Under the pieces are notes generated by a model. It saw nothing but the letters and a program-made list of their open reading frames with translations, searched no databases and was not told the DNA's origin. This document shows, in pieces, positions 38,521 through 51,616 of a DNA stretch of 64,000 bases (position 1 is the stretch's first letter; each line of letters begins with the position of its first letter). Source of the DNA: Sinohyriopsis cumingii (Eukaryota; Mollusca; Bivalvia; Unionida; Unionidae); contig CM068824.1 of assembly GCA_028554795.2 (NCBI GenBank), positions 164,480,130 to 164,544,129 of the forward strand. Direction: 5' to 3'. A program made the translations under genes and the position numbers.

Positions 38521-40875
38521 AGAAAAGAGAGATACTAGTAATATATGCATACAATTTAGAGTTGCGTATACTTTTGTGCATATTTTGCATATGTTTTCAG
38601 AATATATTTGTTTATGTTTTGTGTATATCGATGATGTTGATAACTAAAACTAAAAAACCATTACTCCTCTTGAGGAAGCATGGGTGAGAAGGTTTAGTTG
38701 TGTGTATTTAAATACTTCATACCCTCTGTTTGATAATATGTTTGTATGTTTGTGTCTCATAATGCAAGTCTATGTTAATTTCCGTTGGACCCTATAGATG
38801 TTCATACAACTACTGTGGGGTTATAGTAGTGTGTCTATAAGCATGTTCATACAACTACTGTGGGGTTATAGTAGTGTCTATAAGCACTTCTCACCCTTGT
38901 ATGCAATAGTTCGTTTGCGAGCGTGTAAGTATATGTGTATAAATACTCCTACCCTTTTCAATGGATTGCAGAGGTGTGTGGTTCGATAGCAATCAAAAAG
39001 CAACTGATGAATTATCTGATTTGTGCTTGGATAGTAATCACAAGCCGGGTGCTGGACAGTGAATGCGGTGTGTTCGATTGGAAATAAAAAGCGGGTAATT
39101 TAATGTAGGATATGTTTGGATAGTAATGATGAAGTTGTTGTTTGATTATATATGAGGTGTTTTGGATTGTAGATACAAGTTGTAACATTACATTCACCCT
39201 TGTGCAATAAAGTGACCCGATAACCCTATAATTCTAGGGCTAAACGCACATATAAATCATATGCTAAATTTCCCGTATACCCCAGACTGCCTAGCCATAT
39301 GACATTTCCTTTATGCCTGAGTGGCCCATCCGACCCAAAATTGGTGGGACAGAATGTGACGTAAATAAATTATATGATAAATTCTCCTTATATCCCAGAG
39401 GGACCCATCAAAACCGTGGCTGCTGGATACTATTAGTTTATGTTTGGAAAGTAATCAAAAGGTCGTTGCTGGATAATCACATTACAGTTTCCCCTGTTCT
39501 TAGAAAAATTGTTGTCTCCATAAACACTCGTGTCCCTAAAGCACATTGGTCACATAATACCATTCCCATGTAAAACCTATGGACACTTTTTATATCGGTT
39601 TGCAGTTATGCCCCAAGTGCATCTCCGTGTTTAAAATACTGGATAATAGAAATGCCCCTTGCAACGGCGCCAAAAGTTTGTAAATGCTCTCGCATTTTGT
39701 TGTGGTCAACATGACACCTAACAATTAAGTTTGACGGATGCGCTAGGCCCGCAATAAATTGCCAGCTTAGATGGTTAACATTTCTTGTTTTGGGGTACGC
39801 TAGATTTTTAATTAGGACTCGCTAAGATAACAGTCAAACATAAATTTTAATTTGGGTTAAGTATAGGAAAGCGACAAAGTAGAGACAGACAATTTGTGGG
39901 TGTGTTTCGCAGACGAAATTCAATGTTTTAAGTTTTCTCTTTTGCGATATTAGTCATTCTGGCTTCGAGATCAGTAAAAAGCATTTTCTCTTTAAATTAT
40001 CTAATGGATGGGTGTCTGGAAAGTTAAAGACACGGAAAAGAGAGAGAGAGAGAAAGAGAGTTGGCTTCATACAAAAGGGACTTAGTCTATAAAAGCACAA
40101 GGTATGGTCTTTTTCACCTATAATATCTTGATTGGTATAAGTTTCTAGTTATTTGTTGAATTTATTAGTTTTCAATTCTCACATCAATTTCCATGAGTTC
40201 GGAAGTTAATGGTTTGCATCCATTTGTCTTGAATGTTATACGACTCATGTATTCTAAATAGATCATGCATTACTTCTGATACACTCTGTGTGAACATGGG
40301 AATTTATCTGTCGTATATGTTATGTATCATGTATACTAGAATTGCTTTTACTGTTTCTGAAAATATTATGTCAATGAATTGCTGGTTAGCAAGTAATGTA
40401 GTTAGGACAAGAAGTGAAGTTCATTAATTTAATTCATGTAAGTAAGTTCTGAATTCTTTTCCAGTGAAGAAATCTGCACATGGCTACCGAGATAGTCCAG
40501 TTAGTGATTTACAGCCCAGAGGGCGTTGTACTATTTACTGCGGATATGTCTAGTTATATCATGGTTCCATTTAGGAATGTCGCTATCTAGTAGGGAAGAG
40601 ATTAATTGCATGGTAATAAGATTGTGAAATCAGCGTCAGCCGGCAAACTGACACATATTAGTCTAAGTTGCCGAATTACGATAAGATGATATTTTAGCCA
40701 TAGTTCTGTTGAATTACGATAAGACGATATCTGACGTAACAAGAGTGGGATTATAGTTCGATCCCAAAAGTAAAACAACCTGACAAATTTTTAGGTTGCA
40801 TTTTATTTATTTGAAGAGACAAAAATAGCTTCATATCTGAACCAAGCAATGGAATTGGTGTGTGTGTGTGTGTGA
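38521..40875. other. Anonymous DNA with short tandem duplications, no gene seen
   Basis: A 45-bp unit (TTCATACAACTACTGTGGGG ...) is repeated twice at 38798-38886. Diverged repeats of TTTGGATAGTAATCA-type sequence occur between 38960 and 39480. A GA-rich run lies near 40040-40060. No coding signal was recognised. Confidence 0.5.
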
Positions 40876-41270
40876 TTTGGATTTTAACGTATCTTTTAAA
40901 AAAATCAGTCATATCGCTACGATGTCTGCAGTGTGGCAGTTTATAGTGATGTCTAGCAATGGGACGCCATTCCGCAGACATGTAGTATGATGACCCACCC
41001 AATCACATTATCCTGATACCAGGCCGACCAGTCCTGACTCTAACTTCTTAAAGCTGAGCGCCTAGGGAGGAAGTTATTATTACCATTTTTATAAGTCTTT
41101 GGTATGACTCGACCGGGTTTCAAACCCGCGACCACACGCATCCAAGCAGTGGAAAGGAGAACGGACGGTTGATGAACTGGAACAGTAGAGAGATAAAGAG
41201 GAAAAGGAGTATGGCGATTCTGACATGTCACCAACGTTGACTTTGAGATGACCGGAAGCTACCAGGTTAT
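40876..41270 (-). repeat. tRNA-derived SINE of a second family, reverse orientation, diverged head
   Basis: Read on the minus strand it contains a B-box-like GCGGGTTTGAAACCCGGTCG, then TCATACCAAAGACTTA, GGACTGGTCGGCCTGGT, CAGGATAATGTGA and AACTGCCACACTGCAGACAT, ending in GTTAAAATCCAAATC. All of these match the SINE at 62616-62945. The A-box end is poorly preserved and longer than in that copy. Confidence 0.85.
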
Positions 41271-42642
41271 GCATGCATGCTTAGCAAAATAAGTTCGTTC
41301 GGTCATTTGATTCTGTGATGGAAGTTTATTTATTGGTATAACAGAACGGCTAATTGCATTTCTTTTAAAATGTTGAAAATCTATTTCTAAGAAAAAATGT
41401 ATCCTTTAAATGTGATGTTAAAATTCAATTTGTTTATGTAATAGATTAAATTGTTACATCGCTCATACGGTGTATCTTGTTCTTTTCTATAGCCCTGCTC
41501 AGATCTATGTTATTCCATCTATTAAATTAATATTTTATATTATTAATAACATCTTGGTCGATCACCTCATAGATAACGATAACCAAACCAAAGGCACCAT
41601 AAGTTGGACGGCCCTAACGGCCCCTATTGTCCTCGAGTGACCCATATGGAATACGTGAACTAGTACTGCGCATGTATCTTTTGTGCCCTGGACTACACAT
41701 TTGGACGTAGGGCCAGTCCTAGGATGTGCGGGGCCTTAGAAAGCAAGCAATGAGTAGGGTCCCAAGCAAAAATGTTGCACTGCGAAGTAGATTTCCGTCA
41801 GCAGCGCGGGGCCCAAGGCGGTTGCCTCTTTCGCCTTGCCTAAGGGTCGAGCCTGCCAGGATTTTATTTTATTTGTGTATACATTAGCTTTTAATGCGTA
41901 TATTAAAGCTCCTGTATTGATAATCTGCATGATTTACATGAAATAATCTATTGTCACGCCTGTAAAACACAGGTGCTTCACGCAAGCATGATGTTGAGAG
42001 AAGAAAAGAAAACAAGAGTAATCTAAGGGAAAATAAACATCATACAGAGTGACAAAAATACCTTAGATTACCCCCATGACCCGTTCTGCCATAGGACCCA
42101 ATCTATCATAATATATAAGAGAGCACATGTGCTCTATAAAAATAAAAAATAAAAACATTTTTCCGTTACCTAGCATTAGAGACGCTCTTCTATAAAGGTT
42201 AATGCATAATGCGGAAAACGTCATCGAAGTATGCGTTGTACAACTTGTATATCACTTGTAGCATCTTACTTTAACAAAAAGTACTGTAAAATTACATTTT
42301 TTTGAGGGATCAGACACTGTGGGTATGTATGCTTTATTAGGAGTCTAATTTTATTAATTATCAGAGATAAGAAGACTGAATTAATATATTGAATATGGGA
42401 AATGCGGAAAAGCAACATATAAGAAAGTGTTGTGTTTTCGAGGCTACTTAGTGAATAGATAAAACCAGGAGTCCAGGACTCCTAATTTGGGGAAAGCAAG
42501 AGTCCCACCAGCAAATGTTGCAGTACCCTACCAGAAGCATATTGGGCATACCTGAAGTGGCTAGATTTCCAGATGAGTAGACCAGTGGTTGCCACTGAGT
42601 TTAATTTTCTAACTTTTTTTTCATTTTCCCATCACCCAGCAG
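41271..42642. other. Anonymous DNA, no gene seen
   Basis: Short open frames only, without motifs or arrays. Confidence 0.5.
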
Positions 42643-43378
42643 CTATAGTCTGACTCTACATCCCGGTTTGTTTGTACCCCACTACCGATGTCAAAAACGA
42701 GAACTTTTAATGTGATAAAAAGTGCACAGAACTAAGTCAATTGAATCATTGATTTATAATTTCTAACCTGACTATGACCAGAATGGCACTAATGCTGGCA
42801 TCCCTTGCACCATTTCATGTTTAACAGACTTTCCATACTAACACGGCGCCATATTGTGTACACTATAGGCTAGATTATTTCCATCAGACAACATAATGAT
42901 GTAGTTCATCCTGTTCGGCAACTGCTGAATAGTTGCGTAAATTACAGCACATTGAGAGTTTGGAATTATATCCCTCTGCATATATGAACATAGAAATTAA
43001 ACCTCTTGTTAAATCCACATGAAGAGCAAATTTGTGGTTGTCTTTATTTTCCTTTGCTTGATTCGACATTGTAAATATCGGAAGCAGACAACTTACGTAT
43101 GTACATCTGTAGTAGTGATGCACCCCTTTGCTGAAAATGGACTTGTCCAGAAACTGGAAATGGATCCGAGCATGTCTGTCTATTACACTGAAAACTTCCG
43201 TTAAGCATGAAATGTGCATAAGATGATGGTGTTAGGGCCACTCTACTCGGAGTCAGGTTAGAAACTATAAATCATTGATTTAATGGACTTAGTTCCTTGC
43301 ACTTTTTATCACATTAATGGTTTCCATTATTTAAATCGGTGGGGGGTACAAACAAGCGGATTTGTTATCAGACTATAG
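42643..43378. mobile_element. Foldback/MITE-like element with ~190-bp inverted repeats
   Basis: The left arm from CTATAGTCTGA (42643) and the reverse complement of the right end (43378) share TTTGTTTGTACCCC, TTAATGTGATAAAAAGTGCA, GGAACTAAGTC-type, ATTTCTAACCTGACT-type and CACATTTCATG-type blocks over roughly 190 bp with moderate divergence. The ~360-bp centre is unique and has no transposase. The ends are palindromic CTATAG, and a clear target duplication is not resolved. Probably a non-autonomous DNA transposon. Confidence 0.8.
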
Positions 43379-45652
43379 TCAAATGTCAAATCTTTGAACT
43401 TGCCGCCAAGCTATTCAGTCTTGTTCTTCTGATGTACCCTTACAATGACAACATGTATATCTAGGGGTCTTTCAGCCACTTAACTTTTTCATTGTAAATA
43501 TCAGCACAGCTAAAATGATAAATTAATTGATCAACACATTTTCCCACTTAGTAGGTGGTCGAAGCAGGACTGGCAAGCCCTTGAATTTTCATCCAGCAAT
43601 TGCATGCATACTGAGGACTCCTGCATAAGTAATTTTCTGCATACCAAATAAAAGATGTGCATCCAAATATGCATGACTAAGCATTTCTGAGACATCTGTA
43701 AACTGTATATCATTTTGAATATATTGATGAATCAATTTTAAAAATGCCTTCATTTTTATCTACTTTTATTTTGAAGGGGTAAAAGGTAATTGAAGTATCA
43801 AACCTTTATAAATTGTAATGATTTATTTGCCACCTAAGATCAGTCATACAGGTATGAATTCACGTGATTATATCTGTAAAAAGGTGGAACTCATGATAGC
43901 CCCCTCTTCTACTCACAGTTAAAAATCAGACCACTGGCTGACTATGCTAATTTTTTTTATACTATCAGCACATTTAGCTCTTATAACTTACACTGCCACA
44001 GAAAATACATTCCAATCTTTTCCCTATGCTTAATTTAAGTACCATACTGTTTGTTTTTGGTTTGTTTGTTTTTAAATGTTATCTTTTTCTTGAAATTCCC
44101 TTGCTGCTTCGTGTCTTCTAATTAAACACTTTTAACAGGACAACGCTTCTGTTATTATGACTTTTTGGTGTTAAACTAAGTAACAAAAAAAATGAAAACC
44201 AACAAGTTTTGTAAAATTCAACAAATAATTTATTTCTCTAGAATACAGAGTGAAAAATTAAAAACAAATTACAGAACTGCGAATAAATTCAAAATAGCCC
44301 TAAAAGTTATTTCACAAGTCCAAAAGTACAGAGTATTCCAGATGAGTTCTGAATGAAGTTATCTATTGTGCTGACATGCCAATAACCTCAAATAGTGTTG
44401 ATACATAACAATGTCTCCCAATGATATAATCCAAAATGTTTCTAAATGAATTCACAGTAATTCCAAAGTATTTACTTAGTCCTTAACCTTATGAGCACCA
44501 TGTAATTCCAATTAAAATTGGAAATAAATCATCACTAATTGTAACTGAATACAACTAAAGCTGATTCTACTAAGACTGATGTGTAAGATATGAATAATTG
44601 ATTCTTTTACTACCTTATATGAAAAACTAAGACATGATTTCAAAACCAGGATAAAGGTCTTAAGTTCATTTCCAAATCCTTCTAACTTGTCAATAAGGTT
44701 AGGTCCTTCAACAGACATCCAATCAGAAATCAGTTGACCTGGTTTTTCAAAGAACAAAACCAGTGATCTGAACTCAAGTCCCATCAAATTTGTCAATAAG
44801 ATCTTTAGGTCACATAAACATGTTTACCAAACAGACTACCTTATCTTAGAGGATAACCTGCAGTGGACCAATTTAGCTATTTAATGTTTTTTTACTAAAT
44901 GACCCTTATGATCTCTAATATAAATGAATATATGTAATAATGTCGACTTCAGACATTGAACTTGTCAGTGTATCCCCTAAGGGTGCAAGACTGAGAGGAA
45001 AAGGTCTCCTTGGTGTCAAAACTGGGGGTTAGACTGAGTAGAAAACAAACTTTGGTATCAAAACTGGGCACCAAATAGGAGTTGGAATAAGTTTCTTGAA
45101 TATAATGGAGAAATATATACTGTACTGATGTGACAAAAGTTATTAGATAGTTTTGTTTTGGTGAAGAAACTTATCCCTCTTTTAACTGACTTTGGCATTC
45201 CACAGCTGCCATCATATTTTAGCCTAATGAAATGTATGTCGATGAACATGAAACTGTGTCCACTTGTTTGTGTCAGAATTTAATTCTGTTAGGAAAAAGA
45301 TATCAAAGTAAGTATAGTCCAGCATAAAGCAATTAAACTTTAATCTGTGGAAAAGTGGCAATATGGGCTGTCAAGTGTGTGAGATGTTCCTGACAATTTG
45401 GCCTCTAATTTCTCTGTCAGTTGACCTGGGAGCATGCTACACAACAGTTTTTATATAGGAAGTAAGACAGCAATCCAAACAACATAAACATCTGGTGGAC
45501 ATCTTACATTATAGGACAAAACGCCATGGATGTTTAACACAAGAAACTAACAAAATTGATGAGGATACTGGAGAAAGATTCAGATATAAAGGATTTAGAT
45601 CCAAAACCTGCTGTGGAAAAAATTTGTTAATGATCAAATAAAACCCAGTCTG

Positions 45653-45655
<3 letters not shown>
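43379..45655. other. Anonymous DNA with one dispersed repeat copy, no gene seen
   Basis: Contains the repeat at 44197-44350 (listed). Remaining open frames are short and motif-free. Confidence 0.5.
44197..44350 (+). repeat. Dispersed repeat copy A
   Basis: ACAAGTTTTGTAAAATTCAA followed by CAAATAATTTATTTCTCTAGAA also occurs, diverged, at 50172-50260 and 63275-63420, always on the plus strand. The family and boundaries are not known to me. Confidence 0.55.

Positions 45656-45719
<64 letters not shown>
45656..45719. repeat. (AT)n microsatellite
   Basis: About 32 AT dinucleotides immediately before the CR1/L2-like LINE remnant. Confidence 0.95.
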
Positions 45720-45721
<2 letters not shown>

Positions 45722-45739
45722 GAATTCAAACAGTCTTTT

Positions 45740-47190
45740 TGGCAATGTACAATCAGCATATCACCCTTGCCACAGTACTGAAACTACTTATCTAAAAGTA
45801 GTTAATGACATTCTCTCTGCGTTGGATAGCGGAAAGATTACAGTCCTCACCCTCCATGATTTGTCTGCAGCATTTGACACAATAGACCATGATATATTAC
45901 TTCACCGTCTCCAGCATGTATTTGGGATTCATGATACAACCTTACTGTGGTTCAAGTCCTACTTGGTCAACAGGACACAAATTGTATCTGCCAATGGAAT
46001 ACACTCCAGCCCAGTTGATCTATGTTATGGTGTTCCACAGGGGTCTGTTCTTGGACCTGTTCTCTTCATTCTCTACACTCAGTCGCTCTCAGTTGTCATA
46101 GATCATCATCCAGTGTCTCACCAATTGTGCACTGATGACACCCAAATATACAAATCTAGCCACCCAACTGAAGTTGATGCTACCATCCAAGGTGTACAGA
46201 GGTGCATTTCTGATGTGAAATCATGGATGACATGTAACAAGCTGCAGATGAATGATGATAAAACTGAGGCCATTCTGATCACAACACAAAGACTGTCTCA
46301 TTCACATACTTTACCTCTAACAATAAATATCAGCAACACCAACATTAAATTCACACAATCAGTACGAAACATTGGTGTTACTCTGGACAGTACTTTCACA
46401 TTGCACCAACATGTCATGAACATATGCAAGGCTGCATATCTTGAGCTGAGACGCATCAGCTCCATTCGCAAATATCTTTCAGTTGATGCCACTAAAACAC
46501 TTGTGTCTTCATTAGTACTTTCAAGACTGGACTATTGTAACTCAATTCTGTCTGGTTCATCTCAATATCTGCTCCAGAAAAAAACTTCAAAAAGTTCAAA
46601 ACACAGCTGCTCAGATCATACTTAGAGTACCACGATCAGAGCACACCTCCCCACTGCTCAATACCCTACACTGGCTATCCATTCGATCCAGAATCAAATA
46701 CAAAATTTGTTCTCTGTGCTACGTTTCACTGTCAGACTCTAGTCCAACATACCTATCTGACCTCACCGATGTGTATACACCAGCAAGGTACTTATGCTCC
46801 TCTTCTGACAATCGTATACTCATTATTCCCATTATGAAAACAAAGTCATATTGACAGCGTTCTTTTGCATACCAGGGCCCAGCAACATGGAATGAATTGC
46901 CCACTGAACTTAGACACAAAGACACAGTGATCTCATTTAAGAGTGCTCTCAAAACTCTTATTTTGACTGCAAGAACAAACTTAAAGACCTAATAATGTTT
47001 CCTACCTTAAATATTCTCAGCATGTTTTTTTTAATGTTTTCCAATTTCATGGTGTTTGTTTTTGTAATCGTATCATTGTATGTTTTTTATCTCATAGGTG
47101 TTGTCTAATGTTGTAAAGCGCTTAGAGCTTCTTAAGATTAGACGCTATACAAAGTCCTCATTATTATTATAATTATATATATATAAATAT
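45740..47190 (+). mobile_element. 5'-truncated CR1/L2-like LINE
   Basis: The RT-bearing frame (45822-46625) is followed, after frameshifts, by the conserved post-RT region (LYLSDLTDVYTPARYLCSSS-like, then QRSFAYQGPATWNELPTELR near 46855-46915). The 3' end carries a short UTR ending in an ATTATTATTAT-type microsatellite (47160-47180), as is usual for CR1/L2 elements. 5' truncation is typical of target-primed insertion. Confidence 0.88.
45822..46625 (+). pseudogene. LINE reverse transcriptase (CR1/L2-like)
   Basis: A 267-codon frame with the RT motifs TLHDLSAAFDTIDHDILLHR (first Asp), YGVPQGSVLGPVLFILYTQS, LCTDDTQIYKS (catalytic Asp pair, with CTDD in place of YADD) and LQMNDDKTEAIL. The change of the Tyr-Ala before DD would probably impair catalysis. 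The frame is lost after QKKTSKSSKHS through a one-base shift, with homology continuing in another frame. The start at 45822 is GTG-like/ATG-internal; the true N-terminus and endonuclease are absent. Confidence 0.9.
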
Positions 47191-48475
47191 ATATATATCT
47201 TTGGCACAACAATATATTCATTATAGTCTAAATTATTGCAAGGGGGGCGGAGTATCATTATTAGGTAAGAATGTTCATTGCTGTGTATGCTGTGGTTTTT
47301 CAAAAAAGAAGTCCTGAACTGCAACTTTCAAAATCCTGTGGAGACTTTTACTTAAATGATCCTCAATAAAAAGGTCTGCCTGTAAGAGTTATTGCAGTGT
47401 AATATATGTTTTAAGTTCAAAATAAATTTTAACCATTTTACATGCACCAATTTTGTAAATATTTGTTATCTATAGGTATGTTTAAGAGTTAAATCTGATC
47501 TCTATATTGATATAATTATTCTTAATTGAAGAAAATGTTTATGTTTTAAAATCTTGAGAGGACTCATTCACTGTAAAGTCGGTGAAGTTGTGTGATAAAC
47601 CATAGCTGACCTTTTCTTTATCTCAAAATTCAGAGGTTCATTGCCTTTGTATCTCTAAATCATCTGAATTTGATAAATGATCAAAAACTGATGCTGCCTA
47701 CTTGAATATCGGAGTATATATCTGATTCTTTGTCATAATTCTAAACATCCAAACTAAAGAGTATACTATACAAAATCAGTGGCCTCCAGTTTGGAGAGTG
47801 GAGAATCCAACCACTTATTTTGCATTGCAGATTATGACTTTATCTTAAATAGCAACCTCGTGGTTTGGTGTTATGGTCATTTACTCCAATACCTGTGATT
47901 TGGAGCTTTTCACAGCAAGTGGTGTTGTAAAAACCTGCTCAAACTGGCAGATGTTTACTGTAGGCATCAAAGGATGCTTCTTTGCCAGTGATGCTCAGGC
48001 ATCCAAAAATGCTTGCGTGCAAATCCGATGGAGTCATATAGTAGTGCTTCCATGAGAATGCATTAGAGGTGTCCGAAAGGGCTTACATGAAGTAAAGGGT
48101 TAAAGAAAACTGTATTGTTTTAATTTGAGAAATTTGTTAATGTTTGCCAGATTTGTATACTAGAAGAGTTGAGTCAAGTAATATTATAACTACACACCTT
48201 TTGAAAATTTCCTTTAATTATGCAGATTGCATTCATAAATTTTACTACAAGTTCATTTCACATGGCTTCCATTAGCATGTCATTATACATCCAAAATCTT
48301 CTAGAATATTGAGAATTCTATTACTGGTGATTCAGACACTTCCCTTTTTGCAACCTCCATACCCAGACAATAAACCCTAGTTGTCCCAGTCATTTTGAAA
48401 TGAAGTTTATCTCTGCTATTAGAGCCACTTCACTGTCCTATTGTTTTACAGTACCCAAAGAAAACAATACTGATG
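47191..48475. other. Anonymous DNA, no gene seen
   Basis: No recognisable coding motif or array. Confidence 0.5.
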
Positions 48476-48751
48476 TTGGGTGTGTTTAGGCATATTGACA
48501 GGCTCAAGGGTGACCTTTTTGCCATTTGGGTGTATTTTGGCAAGTTGACAGGCTCAAGAGTGACTGTTTTGCCTTTTGGGTGTGTTTATGTATATTGACA
48601 GGCTCAGGGGTGACCATTTTGCCTTTTGGGTGTATTTAGGCAAATTGACAGGCTCAGGGGTGACCATTTTGCCTTTTGGGTGTATTTAGGCAAATTGACA
48701 GGCTCAGGGGTGACCGTTTTGCCTTTTGGGTGTGTTGAGGCATATTGACAG
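48476..48751. repeat. 50-bp minisatellite, left part
   Basis: About 5.5 copies of TGACAGGCTCAGGGGTGACC-ATTTTGCCTTTTGGGTGTAT-TTAGGCAAAT. The unit phase resumes at 50109 after an insertion. Confidence 0.95.
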
Positions 48752-50108
48752 TGTAACAAGATAACCGGGTGGGATATTTCGGATTAACAACAGAACACGT
48801 TTTGACGACACAGATATATGGTTTAATGTGGCGATTTATATGAGTAGTGGATGATGAAGATATGTGCGTATTTATAATCCAAATATTGGATCTATTTAAC
48901 AAAAAAAACGCACAGTTTCAAAGATGAAAAAAATGTACAAATAAATTTAGGTCAGTAACCCTAAAACACAGGATAAATGATTTCACAAATGATTCAATAA
49001 TGGAAAGATGAATATAGTTCACTCAAATAGTAAACAATGTAAGCGTTTACACATAGTAAAAAAAAATGTATTCGCTCAGGTAGCGAAATTATGTCACTAA
49101 ACAAGAACGGATATACAATCTATCCTTCCAGTCCTGAATAATACACTGGGTCTTACTAACCCAAAATTAGCATACAGCTAAAAATACATGTGTGGAGATG
49201 CACTCCGTCACCCGTACACCATATCCGCTCCACAGCTCCTCCGAATCAATTTCACAACCAATATAGACTCCGGACCCTCGGAATACTATGATCACTTGAA
49301 ACATTAGACCCTCCGGACACTTGAAATATTAGACCCTCCGGACCCCCTGGTCCTTTGACGGCTCTACAGCTGGGTCACCTTAGTCACTCTTGACATTCCG
49401 GACGCTAGACATTAGACGCTCCGGCACCTTAAACGCACCGGACACACGGACATTTCTACCCTCTGACAACACCGGACACCCCGGATATTCCTACCATCAA
49501 AACTCAGCTGAAAATATACCCGATACAGTGTACTAAACTTGGTACAGACATAACGTAAGGACGTTATACATGGTAAGTTAAAAAGATTATATTATAATGG
49601 CAATTACAAAACAGAGGTTCAATAGTAACCTAACCCTGCTTGATAAGACAATAGTAAACAATTCTTTTAAAAAATGTAGCTTTACATTACCAATATAAGT
49701 CCTGCACTACGTCGCAACAAGAATAAAAAATGCACGCATTATGGTATGTAAAGAAACTATAACAAACATGCAAAGGAAAATATGGTAATACACTAGTTAT
49801 CACTTAAAACCCAAAACATTACCTACCCCTACAGCTGGAGTTGTGCGAATCCTTTAAGCCGGCCGCTTGCTGACAAAACCATTAGTATTGTAAAGGTCCT
49901 TTACATGTAGTAACGTATTTATACCTTTAGAATTTTCGTTATTCTTTATCAAAGGCACCTTGCACGTGTGGCACAGGACAAATCGTACTCACGATTTCGA
50001 AATACATAGACCATATTATAATCACCCTCGGGTATCGTTGTACAGAGAAAAAGAAACGAAACCCGAGTACATGTATTTAATTAACAACATTTACACCATT
50101 CCGTGACA
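48752..50108. mobile_element. Solo-LTR-like insertion (1,357 bp) with 5-bp target duplication
   Basis: Begins TGTAACAAG and ends CCGTGACA (TG...CA). It is flanked by GACAG on both sides (48747-48751 and 50109-50113), and the surrounding 50-bp minisatellite is continuous if the insert plus one GACAG is removed. No internal coding region was seen. The best reading is a long solo LTR; a non-coding LTR-type derivative is also possible. A CCGGAC-rich segment (about 49280-49500) is locally repetitive. Confidence 0.82.
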
Positions 50109-50176
50109 GACAGGCTCAAGGGTGACCTTTTTGCCTTTTGGGTGTATTTAGGCAAATTGACAGGCTTACAGGTGAA
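50109..50176. repeat. 50-bp minisatellite, right part
   Basis: Just over one more copy of the unit of 48476-48751, then AGGCTTACAGGTGAAG marks the end. Confidence 0.9.
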
Positions 50177-50340
50177 GACAACAAGCTTTGTAAAATTTAG
50201 CAAATAATTTATATCTCTAGAAAAACAAGGTAAAAATGAGAAAAAGAACTTATGGTTATCAGAATCAAATCCTAAAAAATAATCCAAGAATAATCCAAGA
50301 ATTAAAAATTAGAAGTCCTGGTAATAAAATGTTCTAATGA
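50172..50340 (+). repeat. Dispersed repeat copy C
   Basis: ACAAGCTTTGTAAAATTTAG and CAAATAATTTATATCTCTAGAA match the repeats at 44197 and 63275; it abuts the minisatellite. Confidence 0.5.
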
Positions 50341-50389
50341 ATTTGAGTTTGAGTCCCAATGAAAATCCAAAATGGAAGGCGATGATGTA

Positions 50390-51616
50390 CAGTGGAGCCT
50401 CGTTAATCCGGACTCTTTTTATCGGAAACCTCGTAATCCGGACATAATCCAATGGGAATGTAATTCCTTAATGTTACTTTGCTCCATTAATCAAGAAATC
50501 TGTGTTCTGGATCCAGAAATCAAAATCGGGGACCAAAGTGTAAAATTACCTTAAAAGTTTTATCGATAATCTGGAAATAAGAAAATTCGAAAATTTGTAT
50601 GTGAAAATACAGTCAATTGAATAATACAGATTCACCTACACAAATTTGGAGGTGTGTCAATGTAACAATCTCTGATTGGTCAAATTCTAGTGGTATGTTC
50701 AAGTTATCAATTGATCACATGATCATGTGTGTGGAAAAACTAAGTAGTGTGACCATATTGTAACCAGTGACTGTATAAAATATGTCTGTTTTAGCTAATC
50801 ACCAACATGGGGGTGTTAATAATTAAATAAACACACTGGGATCAAACTGTCCACTATTTTTGACATAACATATGGTAAATAAATTAAGTGTGTCATTAAG
50901 CCTCTTTGTTGTTTACCAATTGTATGTAACAGTCACAATTTATTGGTGGCTGTACAAACACAGTTGATTGATTTAAGCTGTGGACAGTATATGGCTTCAT
51001 TTCCGGATAAAATGGGGACGTCAATTATCAGCTCATTAGCAGCCATAATAGCTGTAAAATGCAACTTATAAAAATGACTGCATTTTATTAGTTACCATAA
51101 TGCTTTTAACTTCGAGATATCAGTTTGTATTTGTTGTACTTTTGACATATAGCGACACCATCAAGCAAGCATAGAAGAGTAGAGATACCAGCCAGCATAA
51201 AAAAGAATTTCGTATTTGAGCAGATGTCAGCAATATTCACCAGTGATGACATAAAACACAATAGTGAAGCCCTTGAGAATCTATGGCCACTATCAATAAT
51301 CATTGCTGATAGATCTGCCAAAGAATCCAGGCAAACAAAGGTTACAGATTTGTTCAGGAAATTTACATAATACATACATGTACATGTACATAGTGTGATG
51401 TGTTCAATGTGAAATAAACACACATCAGTAGATGTGTTCATTTATTTCAACCATTACTGAATATACAGTACATTTACAGCTAGCATATACATGTACATGT
51501 ATACAGTATGATGAGATTGTAAAAGAAAAGTGTGCATGATTCAGTTATACAGAAAACTTGTTAATCCAGACATATTCACTGGGAACGAATGTGTCCGAAT
51601 TAACGAGGCTCCACTG
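50390..51616 (+). mobile_element. pogo/Tigger-like DNA transposon, internally deleted
   Basis: The left end CAGTGGAGCCTCGTTAATCC (preceded by TA) and right end GAATTAACGAGGCTCCACTG are inverted repeats of about 24 bp, the classic pogo/Tigger end. The TA on the right is altered (TGTA). Internal sub-repeats (AATCCGGAC) occur near both ends. At 1,227 bp it is about half the autonomous length, and only the C-terminus of a transposase is visible (51152-51370). Confidence 0.88.
51152..51370 (+). pseudogene. pogo/Tigger transposase C-terminal remnant with PIP-box-like motif
   Basis: A 72-codon plus-strand frame lies between an upstream TGA and the TAA at 51368. It contains SSKHRRVEIPASIKKNFVFE and ends SRQTKVTDLFRKFT. 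QTKVTDLF fits the PCNA-interacting motif (Q-x-x-hydrophobic-x-x-aromatic-type), which is known at the C-terminus of pogo transposase. The DDE domain is missing, so the element depends on others or is extinct. Confidence 0.6.

Noticed and set aside
51106-51441. Minus-strand 111-codon hydrophobic frame in the pogo relic
   Set aside because: It is antisense to the transposase C-terminus, which explains its openness better.
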